Shown: piece by piece, positions 8,075-15,232 of the stretch
How positions within the stretch are numbered: position 1 is the stretch's first letter
Layout of the letters: every line of letters starts with the position of its first letter
Assembly: GCF_900105755.1 (NCBI RefSeq)
Contig: NZ_FNTQ01000001.1
Span: 5,890,001-5,954,000 of the forward strand
DNA from: Streptomyces sp. Ag109_O5-10
Lineage (GTDB): Bacteria > Actinomycetota > Actinomycetes > Streptomycetales > Streptomycetaceae
Direction: 5' to 3'
DNA length: 64,000 nucleotides
Program-made: the position numbers and the translations under genes
Notes under the pieces: model-generated
Seen by the model: only the letters and a program-made list of their open reading frames with translations
Told to the model about the DNA's origin: nothing
Databases searched by the model: none

Positions 8075-9073
8075 ATGCGCATGCGACTGAGCACCCCCCT
8101 GTCCCTCTGCCTGGCCGCCGCAGCCGCCGTACTCGTCCCCGCGCCGCAGGCGACGGCCGCCCCCGCCGTCGCCGAGGCCTCCTGCGCGGCCGCGGGCCAG
8201 CAGGGGTTCCCCCTCACCACCCGCCTCCACGACGGCCCCTCGTCCTACGAGCCCGGGGGCGGCTTCGGCACCTGGTACCTCGACCTCACCAACAACACCA
8301 GCCACACCTGCGCCGACGTCCACCCGGTCGTCGTGCTCGTCGACGACAAGAAGGCCCTCAAGCCGTCCCAGACCGAGCTGGAGTTCTACGACGGCCCGCG
8401 CACCCGCCCGGTCCCGCTGACGGAGACCGACGAGTCCGAGCTGGTCGGCGTCTTCGACGGGACCGACTTCCCGGGGCTCACCGTGGCGCCCGGTGCGACC
8501 GTCTCGGTCAAGGTGAGACTGGCGATCACCTCCGACGCCGTACGCAACGGGGTCACGGCCAGCGCGGCCGCCGTGCAGCGCCAGGGGTCGGACGGCGCGT
8601 GGGTGGGCGAGTCGAACGACTACCGCTTCGGCATCGGCGGCGAGGCACCGCCGCTGCCGCCCGCGAGCGTGGCCCCCGCCGTGCCGTCCAGCGGCTCCTC
8701 GCAGGTCGGCCCGGAGACGCCCGCGCAGACGGCCGCGGGGACCAGCAGTGCCAGTCCCGACACCAGCCCGGGGGCCAGCCCCGGAGTCACCCCGGGCGAC
8801 AGCGCCCCGCCCTTCACCGACGAGGCCGGCGGCATGCGGGACGGCCACCGGGACGGCCGGGACGGCCGTGACGGCCGGGAGGCCTGGGACCGCCGCCGGG
8901 AGGCCTGGGAAAACCGCGGCGCCTGGGGTGCCGAGGGCCCCTGGGAGGCCGGGGAACGCGCCCGCGAACTGGCCCGCACCGGCCTCGGCCTGGCCCACGG
9001 GCTGTTCACGGCCTCCGTCGCCCTGCTCGCCGTAGGGGCAAGCGCCTTCCTGCTGGCACGCCGACGGCGGTGA
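8075..9073 (+). CDS. Secreted cell-wall-anchored protein with LAxTG sorting signal
   Basis: Predicted exported protein of 332 residues. A signal peptide spans about residues 1-29 (LSLCLAAAAAVLVPAPQATA). A beta-rich extracellular domain follows (about 35-190), then a Pro/Ser/Thr linker and a charged Asp/Gly/Arg-rich repeat segment (DGHRDGRDGRDGREAWDRR). The C-terminus carries LARTG, a hydrophobic segment and four arginines, the layout of a class E sortase LAxTG substrate. Starts at 8075 and 8081 (both ATG) are possible and neither has a strong ribosome site. The ectodomain is not recognised. Confidence 0.75.
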   Translation: MRMRLSTPLSLCLAAAAAVLVPAPQATAAPAVAEASCAAAGQQGFPLTTRLHDGPSSYEPGGGFGTWYLDLTNNTSHTCADVHPVVVLVDDKKALKPSQTELEFYDGPRTRPVPLTETDESELVGVFDGTDFPGLTVAPGATVSVKVRLAITSDAVRNGVTASAAAVQRQGSDGAWVGESNDYRFGIGGEAPPLPPASVAPAVPSSGSSQVGPETPAQTAAGTSSASPDTSPGASPGVTPGDSAPPFTDEAGGMRDGHRDGRDGRDGREAWDRRREAWENRGAWGAEGPWEAGERARELARTGLGLAHGLFTASVALLAVGASAFLLARRRR

Positions 9074-9272
9074 CCGCGGTCGGCCGTCGGGGGAGCTCCA
9101 GGGCCAGGCTCGTACGGCCGTGCAGACCCGGAGACCAGGAAGGCGGCGGCCGGCCGCCCACCGGCAGTTGAACGGGGCATTCCCGGGTGATCCGGTGTGT
9201 GTCTAGGCTGGGGCGTCGGTACGCCGTGGTTCCGGCGCCCCAAACGCACCCGCACGCCTGGAGACGCACCAC

Positions 9273-10052
9273 ATGGCAGAGCGCAAGCCCATCGAGTCGT
9301 GGCTCACCGACATGGACGGGGTCCTCATCCACGAGGGGGTTCCGATCCCCGGAGCGGACGCCTTCCTCAAGAAGCTGCGGGAGTCCGGACGGCCGTTCCT
9401 GGTGCTCACCAACAACTCCATCTACACCGCCCGTGACCTGCACGCACGGCTGCGCCGGATGGGACTCGACGTGCCGGTGGAGAACATCTGGACCTCGGCG
9501 CTGGCCACCGCCCAGTTCCTGGACGACCAGCGGCCCGGCGGCAGCGCCTACGTCATCGGCGAGGCCGGGCTGACCACCGCCCTGCACGACATCGGGTACA
9601 TCCTCACCGACCACGAGCCCGACTTCGTCATCCTCGGCGAGACCCGCACCTACTCCTTCGAGGCGCTGACCAAGGCCGTGCGGCTGATCAACGGCGGCGC
9701 CCGGTTCATCGCCACCAACCCCGACAACGTCGGCCCGTCCGTGGAGGGCGACCTGCCCGCCACCGGCTCGGTCGCCGCGCTGATCACCGCCGCGACCGGC
9801 AAGAAGCCGTACTTCGTCGGCAAGCCCAACCCGCTGATGATGCGGGCCGGCCTGAACGCGCTCGGCGCCCACTCGGAGACCTCGGCGATGATCGGCGACC
9901 GCATGGACACCGACGTCCTCGCGGGCCTGGAGGCCGGGATGCGCACCTTCCTGGTGCTGTCCGGCGTCACCCAGCCGGACGAGGTCGACCGCTACCCGTT
10001 CCGGCCATCCGAGGTCGTGGACTCGATCGCGGACCTCGTCGACCGGATCTGA
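9273..10052 (+). CDS. HAD-IIA family hydrolase (NagD-like phosphatase)
   Basis: Cytosolic phosphatase of 259 residues in the HAD superfamily, subfamily IIA. Motif I is WLTDMDGVL, with the nucleophile at Asp13 and the acid-base at Asp15. Motif II is VLTNNS, the motif III lysine lies in VGKPNP, and motif IV is IGDRMDTD. The cap domain lies between motifs II and III, and the size is normal for NagD/AraL-type enzymes acting on small phosphoesters. The ATG at 9273 is preceded by GGAG at about 9258. It stands alone, with an exact decamer repeat and a hairpin downstream. Confidence 0.92.
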   Translation: MAERKPIESWLTDMDGVLIHEGVPIPGADAFLKKLRESGRPFLVLTNNSIYTARDLHARLRRMGLDVPVENIWTSALATAQFLDDQRPGGSAYVIGEAGLTTALHDIGYILTDHEPDFVILGETRTYSFEALTKAVRLINGGARFIATNPDNVGPSVEGDLPATGSVAALITAATGKKPYFVGKPNPLMMRAGLNALGAHSETSAMIGDRMDTDVLAGLEAGMRTFLVLSGVTQPDEVDRYPFRPSEVVDSIADLVDRI

Positions 10053-10060
10053 ACCGACTC

Positions 10061-10110
10061 CGGATCACTCCGGATCACTCCGGATCACTCCGGATCACTC
10101 CGGATCGCTC
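10061..10110. repeat. Decamer tandem repeat CGGATCACTC
   Basis: Four exact copies of CGGATCACTC and a fifth, CGGATCGCTC, follow directly after the HAD gene's stop, with further decayed copies on each side. The 10-bp period equals about one helical turn. Probably slippage-generated; no function visible. Confidence 0.85.
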
Positions 10111-10178
10111 CTGATCGACTCCGAACACGGCTGCGACCGTCGGGCACCAAACCTGAGACCACCCGTACGGAGCAACAA

Positions 10179-10205
10179 GGCGCCCCCAGAGGATGCGGGG
10201 GCGCC
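10179..10205 (+). terminator. Hairpin terminator after the HAD gene
   Basis: GGCGCCCCC / GGGGGCGCC forms a perfect 9-bp stem with a 9-nt loop about 130 bp after the HAD stop codon. No T-tract follows, which is common in Streptomyces. It could instead belong to the 5' leader of the next gene. Confidence 0.55.
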
Positions 10206-10218
10206 CCGTGCGGGGGAG

Positions 10219-10236
10219 CCTCCAGATATCTGGAGG
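10219..10236 (+). promoter_or_regulatory. Perfect 18-bp palindrome holding the ribosome binding site
   Basis: CCTCCAGATATCTGGAGG is a perfect palindrome whose right end supplies GGAGG (10232-10236), six bases before the ATG at 10243. As RNA it could pair the ribosome site with CCTCC; as DNA it could be an operator. Either reading implies control of the secreted protein and sortase genes downstream. Confidence 0.65.
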
Positions 10237-10242
10237 TTCACG

Positions 10243-10785
10243 ATGGGCTCAATTCCCCTCACTTTCTGTACCGGACTCCTGGTCTGCGCCGCCGGTCTCG
10301 CCCCGGCGGCGGCCCTCGCGGCGGACGGCCAGGGCGTCACCGTGACCCCTGCTTCCCCGTCCGCCGGATCCGTGGTGGCGCTGCGGGCGAGCGGCTGCTC
10401 CGGTACGACCGGCACCGCCGCCTCGACGGCCTTCGTCACGGACGTCCACCTGGCCGGTACCGGCGGTGACCTGACCGGCCAGGCCCAGGTCCGCTCCACG
10501 GCCGGCGCCGGCAACTACACCGTGCAGGTCACCTGCGGCGGCTCCGCCGTCACCGGCAGCGTCACCGTCGTACGGCAGTCCCAGCCGGACACGCCCGGCG
10601 TGGTGCCCGCCTCGCCGTTCGCGCCCGTGCACGCGGGCGGCGGCGGCACGGCTCCGCTCGCCTCGGTGGATGTCCGCTCGGCCGGTCCGGACACCGCGCA
10701 GGCGGTCACCGGCCTGCTCCTGGCCGCGGTCGCCGCGGTCGCCGTCGGACTGCTGGGCGCCCGTCGCCGGCACGGCTCGCGCTGA
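10243..10785 (+). CDS. Secreted protein with C-terminal membrane anchor, next to sortase
   Basis: Exported protein of 180 residues, not assigned to a named family. It has a signal peptide (about 1-27, ending ALAADG) and an Ig-like beta domain (about 28-110) with two cysteines that could pair (RASGCSG and VTCGG). A Pro/Gly-rich linker (PVHAGGGGT) leads to a C-terminal transmembrane helix (VTGLLLAAVAAVAVGLLGA) and a basic tail ARRRHGSR. Only 11 bases separate it from the class F sortase gene, so the two are co-transcribed; it may be the sortase's substrate or partner, although no classical LPxTG motif is present. The start at 10243 is fixed by the GGAGG in the palindrome. Confidence 0.7.
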   Translation: MGSIPLTFCTGLLVCAAGLAPAAALAADGQGVTVTPASPSAGSVVALRASGCSGTTGTAASTAFVTDVHLAGTGGDLTGQAQVRSTAGAGNYTVQVTCGGSAVTGSVTVVRQSQPDTPGVVPASPFAPVHAGGGGTAPLASVDVRSAGPDTAQAVTGLLLAAVAAVAVGLLGARRRHGSR

Positions 10786-10796
10786 GGACGGGAGCG

Positions 10797-11468
10797 ATGT
10801 CCGACGACACCGAACGTTCCCCCGGCACCGGACGGCTGCTGACCGGGGTGGCCTGGGCGGTCCTGCTGCTCGGGCTCTGGCTGTGGGGCCGGGGTGTGAC
10901 CGAGATACCCGACGGCATGACGGGGCCCACCACGGGTGACGTGGCCGCCGTCGGCCGCCCTCCCTCGGACCCCGAACTCCCGCCCGCCGCCAAACCGTTG
11001 ACCCCGTCCGTGCCCCAGCGCGTCGACATACCGGACCTGGGCGTGCAGGCCCCCGTGGTCGCCCGCGGCCTCGACGGGGACGGCGGGGTCGACCCGCCCC
11101 CCTTCGACCAGCCCGGCGTGGTCGGCTGGTACGGCTCCGGGACCGACCCCGGCGCGGCCGGCACCGCGGTCCTGGTCGGGCACGTCGACACCGAGACCCG
11201 GCCCGCCGTCTTCTACAAGATCAGCGCGATGCGCCCCGGCGAGACGATCCGCGTGGTCCGCGCCGACAACACGGTCGCCGAGTTCACCGTCGACGACGTC
11301 CGGGTGCTGCCCCGCGACCACTTCGACGCCCAGCAGGCCTACGGCCCGCGCGAGTCGGGCCGCGCCGAGCTCCGCCTGATCACCTGCGGCGGCACCTTCG
11401 ACCGGACGACGCACAGCTACACGGCGAACGTGGTCGTCTCGGCGTACCTGACGGGCACCGGGCCGTAG
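10797..11468 (+). CDS. Class F sortase
   Basis: Membrane-bound transpeptidase of 223 residues. An N-terminal transmembrane helix (about 14-32) is followed by a Pro-rich stretch and the sortase beta-barrel. Catalytic residues are visible as His129 (LVGHVDT) and Cys200 in the LITCGG form of the TLxTC motif; the nearby Arg203 (FDRTT) is a candidate for the conserved arginine. Size and single N-terminal anchor match actinobacterial class F enzymes. Class F sortases are poorly characterised and their substrates are mostly unknown. It is co-transcribed with the preceding secreted protein, and another small secreted protein follows. Confidence 0.9.
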   Translation: MSDDTERSPGTGRLLTGVAWAVLLLGLWLWGRGVTEIPDGMTGPTTGDVAAVGRPPSDPELPPAAKPLTPSVPQRVDIPDLGVQAPVVARGLDGDGGVDPPPFDQPGVVGWYGSGTDPGAAGTAVLVGHVDTETRPAVFYKISAMRPGETIRVVRADNTVAEFTVDDVRVLPRDHFDAQQAYGPRESGRAELRLITCGGTFDRTTHSYTANVVVSAYLTGTGP

Positions 11469-11567
11469 CACGCGCGGCGGTGCCCCGAACTCCCTGACAA
11501 ACCTTGGCCTCCCGGGGGTGTCTGAAGGGTGGCGGGGCGAGAGGCGCCCCGTGGGGAGGGGCGCGGA

Positions 11568-11876
11568 ATGACCAACCGTCAGTGCAAGGCGGGGGCGGTG
11601 CCGGCCGCCTTCGCGGCCGCCGTGGCCGCATGGCTGCCCGCCACGTCCGCACAGGCCGCGGACGGGCCGGTGGTGCACATCTTCGTGGTGAACGACAGCA
11701 TCGGGGTACCGGTGCCGACCCAGGATCCGCCGCAGATCAGCTGGGGCCTGGACAACGACGGGCCGGGCGCCGCGAAGGACAACACCGCCGACATGGCCGC
11801 GGGCGGCGACACGGCCGCGGGCGCGCTGCAGCTCGGTGGCGGTCTGGTGTTCGTCGTCAGGCGCCGGAAGGCCTGA
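11568..11876 (+). CDS. Small secreted protein near the class F sortase
   Basis: Predicted exported protein of 102 residues of unknown function. A signal peptide covers about residues 1-31 (AAFAAAVAAWLPATSAQAA). The mature part is short and acidic (VVNDSIGVPVPTQDPPQISW, then a Gly/Asp/Ala stretch). The C-terminus ends in a short hydrophobic run and RRRKA, like a reduced wall-sorting tail without LPxTG. The ATG at 11568 has GGGGAGGGG seven bases upstream. It lies 99 bp after the sortase gene on the same strand. Confidence 0.65.
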   Translation: MTNRQCKAGAVPAAFAAAVAAWLPATSAQAADGPVVHIFVVNDSIGVPVPTQDPPQISWGLDNDGPGAAKDNTADMAAGGDTAAGALQLGGGLVFVVRRRKA

Positions 11877-12200
11877 CCGCCTGCTCGTCCGCACCTGTCG
11901 CCCGGTCGACGGCCCGCTCCCCTGAGACCGCCGACCGGGCCGGTCCTCGACCGCGCGCGCTCGGGTTGCGGGAGTAACCCGGCGTCAGGCGCGGGAGGCT
12001 GGGAAGGCGAACCGGTGTCCGGGCCGCCCGCAAGCGACTCTAGAGGGCAACCGGCACCGGAGCCTAGGTTCGCGCCCGCCGAGCCTGTCAACGGGGGCTG
12101 TAACAGCTCACCGACAAGGGCCGGACGATCTCGTGGCGAGTGCGGCGGGTATGTCACGATTAGACCCTGGTCAAGTGCACCCACCCAGGGGGGGAATTGG
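11877..12200. other. Intergenic region, 324 bp, with one hairpin
   Basis: No convincing gene. CGGGTT / AACCCG at 11962-11981 makes a 6-bp stem with an 8-nt loop that may end the small secreted gene's message. The rest presumably carries the promoter of the GH6 gene; I could not pick out -35 and -10 boxes. Confidence 0.45.
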
Positions 12201-13229
12201 ATGTACGACAGCAGGGGGGCCCGCTCGGCGGCCCGGGCCGGGGCTCTGGGGGCGGCGCTGCTGCTCGCCGGCTGCTCCTCGGGCGGCGGCTCGGGCGGGG
12301 ACGGGCCGGCCGCGAGCCCGCGGGCGGCGATCACCCAACAGCCCAAGGAGGCCGACCCGTTCTGGGTGAACCCGGACTCCAACGCGGCCCGCCAGGTGAA
12401 GGCCTACGCGCAGGCCGGCAAGGACGGCGACGCCGAGCAGATCCGCAAGATAGCGGCACAGCCGACCGGCGAGTGGATCGGCCCGGAGAACCCGGAGCAG
12501 GAGGCGCGCGGCTTCACCGAGGCCGCCCAGAAGTCCGACCGCACGGCCCTCCTGGTCCTCTACGACATCCCGCACCGTGACTGCGGCCAGTACAGCCAGG
12601 GCGGCGCGGCCGACGGCGACGCGTACCGGGCGTGGATCGCCGGGGTCGCGAACGGCATCCAGGACCGCCCGGCCACCGTCGTCCTGGAACCGGACGCGGT
12701 ACTGCACCTCGTCGACGGCTGCACCCCGGCCCGGTTCGCCGAGGAGCGCTACGACCTCCTGCGCGGCGCGATCACGAAACTCAAGTCCCTGAAGAACACC
12801 AAGGTCTACCTGGACGCGGGCAACGCCGGCTGGGGCCACCCCGACCAGATCTACCAGTCCCTCCAGCAGGCCGGCATCGCCCAGGCGGACGGCTTCGCCG
12901 TCAACGTCTCCAACTTCTACTCCACCCAGGACTCCGTCACCTACGGCAAGCAACTCTCCGCGAAGGTCGGCGACAAACACTTCGTCATCGACACCAGCAG
13001 GAACGGCAACGGCCCGTACGCGGGCGGCGATCCGGAGGAGCGCTGGTGCAACCCGCCAGGGCGGGCGCTGGGGGAGACGCCCACCACGAAGACGGCGGAC
13101 CCCCTGGTGGACGCCTACCTGTGGGTCAAGCGCCCCGGCGAGTCCGACGGCACCTGCAAGGGCGGCCCCCAGGCAGGCGACTGGTGGCCCACCTACGCCT
13201 TGAAACTGGCGCAAGCCTCACACACCTAG
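12201..13229 (+). CDS. cslZ: GH6 endoglucanase lipoprotein, CslZ-like
   Basis: Glycoside hydrolase family 6 enzyme (beta-1,4-glucan hydrolase) of 342 residues, predicted to be tethered to the outer membrane face. The N-terminal lipobox LLAGC ends near residue 29, followed by a Gly/Ser linker. The GH6 domain shows YDIPHRDCGQYS, the VVLEPDAVLHLVDGC segment carrying the conserved aspartate, VYLDAGNAGWGH, and WVKRPGESDGTC near the C-terminus. It faces glxA and cslA convergently. In Streptomyces this trio trims and delivers a cellulose-like polymer at hyphal tips. The ATG at 12201 is chosen because it directly precedes the signal sequence. The symbol rests on family and position. Confidence 0.88.
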   Translation: MYDSRGARSAARAGALGAALLLAGCSSGGGSGGDGPAASPRAAITQQPKEADPFWVNPDSNAARQVKAYAQAGKDGDAEQIRKIAAQPTGEWIGPENPEQEARGFTEAAQKSDRTALLVLYDIPHRDCGQYSQGGAADGDAYRAWIAGVANGIQDRPATVVLEPDAVLHLVDGCTPARFAEERYDLLRGAITKLKSLKNTKVYLDAGNAGWGHPDQIYQSLQQAGIAQADGFAVNVSNFYSTQDSVTYGKQLSAKVGDKHFVIDTSRNGNGPYAGGDPEERWCNPPGRALGETPTTKTADPLVDAYLWVKRPGESDGTCKGGPQAGDWWPTYALKLAQASHT

Positions 13230-13257
13230 GGGTGCGGGAAACCGCGCGACCGGCCAC

Positions 13258-13296
13258 AGCGCTCCCGCACCCGAGAACCGCACACGCGGGAGCGCT
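13258..13296. terminator. Convergent terminator between cslZ and glxA
   Basis: AGCGCTCCCGC / GCGGGAGCGCT is a perfect 11-bp stem around a 17-nt loop. It overlaps the last bases of glxA and lies 28 bp after the cslZ stop, so it can end transcription from both sides. Confidence 0.7.
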
Positions 13297-15232
13297 ACGG
13301 CACCTTCACCCACTGCGCCACGCTCGGCGTCCCCTGATCGTCGTCCACGAAAATCATGTACCACCCCGAAGGAACCAGATTCCGGTTCTCCGGCACCGTC
13401 ACCGTGATCCGGTCGCCCGACGTCTTGAAGCCGAGGGCCACCGAGCGCTGATCCACGTCGGTCACATGGGTGGTCGCACTCGGCCGGATCAACCGCACCT
13501 TCCTGATCGTCGACGCGTGCCGCGAGGTGAACGTGCCCGTCCCGCCCCGCGCGATGGTCTGCGGGCCGCCGCTCAGGGACGGCCGGGAGTCGCGGTACAG
13601 GTACGGCGGGGTGTAGATCTCGATCCGCTGCTCGAACACCCCCGGCTTGGTGTCCGCCCTGTCCGCGAAGAGCGGGTTGGAGCCGAAGAACATGACCCGG
13701 CCGTCGGGAAGAAGGATCGAGCCGGAGTGGTAGTCGCGGCCCACGAGCGGGTCGGCCACCCTCCGGAAGGAGCTGGTCGCGGTGTCGTAGATCCGCGCCT
13801 GCCTGATGTCGGAGGCGCCGCGGCCCCGGTAGTCCTCGGAGCCGCCCGACACCAGCACGGAGTCGTCGGGCAGCACGGAGATCTGCGGGTACCGCGTCCC
13901 CTTCTCCAGTGAGGGGCCGTCCACGAACTTCGGGTCGGGGTCCTTGAGGTCGATCAGCCGCGTCCTGTTCGTCGACAGGCTGGACTCGCCGACCCCGCCG
14001 CCCCCGACCACCATGTACTTCTCGTCCTGCGCCGGGGGCAGCAGCACCGTCCCGGACGTCTCCAGCATGTTCGGGTCGCTGAGCCCGGACAGCCTGGTGA
14101 ACTCGTTGGTGTCGACGTCCCAGATGCCCGGGTCCCGGCCGACGTCGTCCGGACCGTATCCGGCGTTGGAGCCCGAGTAGAAGAGCTTGCCGTTCTGGAG
14201 CAGGAACAGTGCCGGATAGGTGGGGAACTGGCGCTTGTACTTCGTGTACGTCCAGGTCTTCGTCTTCGGGTCGAAGACCTCGTTCTTGCCGGGCACCAGC
14301 TGCCCGATGTCGTCGAGGCCGGAGACGCTGAGGATCTTCCCGTCGGACAGGGTCGTGAGCGTCGGGTACCAGCGTGCCTCGTTCATCGGGTCGACCTTGA
14401 TGTACTTCTCGGCGACCGGGTCGAACTCGTAGGCGTTCTTGATGCCCTCGAAGTCCCGCTTGTCCATGCCGAGTTTGTTGGCGATGCCGTAGGTGTTGCG
14501 GGCGTCGGCGCCGGTCAGTCCCTGGATGCGGTAGTTGTCCTGGGTGCCGGTCTCGTATCCGGTGCCCTGCTTGGGCGCCTCCACGACGACCCGGGCGTAG
14601 CCGGGGTTGTTCCGCAGGAACCTGCCGGTCTTCTTGTCGAAGACCTTCGTCGCGCGCGGGATCAGCGCCGAGTCGTCGGAGACGAACGTCTTGCCGTTCT
14701 GCTTGCCGGTGAACCGGGTGCCCTTGGGCAGGGTCATCGGTTTGTCCGGGTTCTCGTTGTAGAGGATCATGACGCCGCCGGCCTTCTTGACGTCGCCCTT
14801 GAGCTTCTCGTACTGCTTGGTGCCGCCCGCGATCAGGATGTTGCCGTCGGCGAGCTGGGTGTGGCCGGTGCAGAACAGGTCGGCCGGGGTGGGCACCTTC
14901 TTGATCGTGCCCTTGACCGGGTCCCAGATCCGGCTGTCGTAGATCTTCGCGTCGAAGTTGTCCTGGTTGTTGCCCGAGCCCGCGACGAGCAGCACCTTCC
15001 CGGTGTGCAGGAGCACCGCGTGGATGGTGTCCTGGCGGTACTCCTTCGGGAACTCGATGACGTCCCAGTGGCCGTTCGCGGCCTTGTACTCCGCTCTGTT
15101 GATCTTGTACTGGTGGTACCGGTCGGCCCCGAAGCGGTACAGCCAGGGCCCGTTCATCCCGGCCAGGGCGAGGACGACCACCGTACTGATCGCGAGCCGA
15201 CGGGCCCGGCGACGGCCGGCGCTGTCGTTCAT
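13295..15232 (-). CDS. glxA: Radical copper oxidase GlxA
   Basis: Galactose-oxidase-like mono-copper enzyme of 645 residues, anchored to the outer face of the membrane by an N-terminal helix (about 12-28). Kelch-type beta-propeller repeats follow (for example VLLVAGSGNNQDNFDAKIYD and ILSVSGLDDIGQLV). The C-terminal DUF1929/Ig-like domain begins near LSGGPQTIARGG. Cys121 in LFCTGH matches the cysteine that forms the Tyr-Cys cofactor in Streptomyces GlxA, and GSNAGYGPDD supplies the tyrosine region. GlxA works with CslA in making a tip-localised glucan required for normal development. Its ATG overlaps the cslA stop by four bases (ATGA), so the two are translationally coupled. Confidence 0.96.
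   Translation of the reverse strand: MNDSAGRRRARRLAISTVVVLALAGMNGPWLYRFGADRYHQYKINRAEYKAANGHWDVIEFPKEYRQDTIHAVLLHTGKVLLVAGSGNNQDNFDAKIYDSRIWDPVKGTIKKVPTPADLFCTGHTQLADGNILIAGGTKQYEKLKGDVKKAGGVMILYNENPDKPMTLPKGTRFTGKQNGKTFVSDDSALIPRATKVFDKKTGRFLRNNPGYARVVVEAPKQGTGYETGTQDNYRIQGLTGADARNTYGIANKLGMDKRDFEGIKNAYEFDPVAEKYIKVDPMNEARWYPTLTTLSDGKILSVSGLDDIGQLVPGKNEVFDPKTKTWTYTKYKRQFPTYPALFLLQNGKLFYSGSNAGYGPDDVGRDPGIWDVDTNEFTRLSGLSDPNMLETSGTVLLPPAQDEKYMVVGGGGVGESSLSTNRTRLIDLKDPDPKFVDGPSLEKGTRYPQISVLPDDSVLVSGGSEDYRGRGASDIRQARIYDTATSSFRRVADPLVGRDYHSGSILLPDGRVMFFGSNPLFADRADTKPGVFEQRIEIYTPPYLYRDSRPSLSGGPQTIARGGTGTFTSRHASTIRKVRLIRPSATTHVTDVDQRSVALGFKTSGDRITVTVPENRNLVPSGWYMIFVDDDQGTPSVAQWVKVP

Noticed and set aside
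7237..8871. Long plus-strand open frame (544 codons) across the repeat array and the LAxTG gene
   Set aside because: Its first two thirds only translate the 205-238 bp DNA repeats into Gly/Arg/Pro-rich sequence, and the last third is a shadow of the secreted protein at 8075 in another frame.
10061..10110. Decamer repeats as a regulator-binding iteron array
   Set aside because: The repeats follow a stop codon and precede a terminator-like hairpin; no origin or regulator features adjoin, so slippage is the simpler reading.
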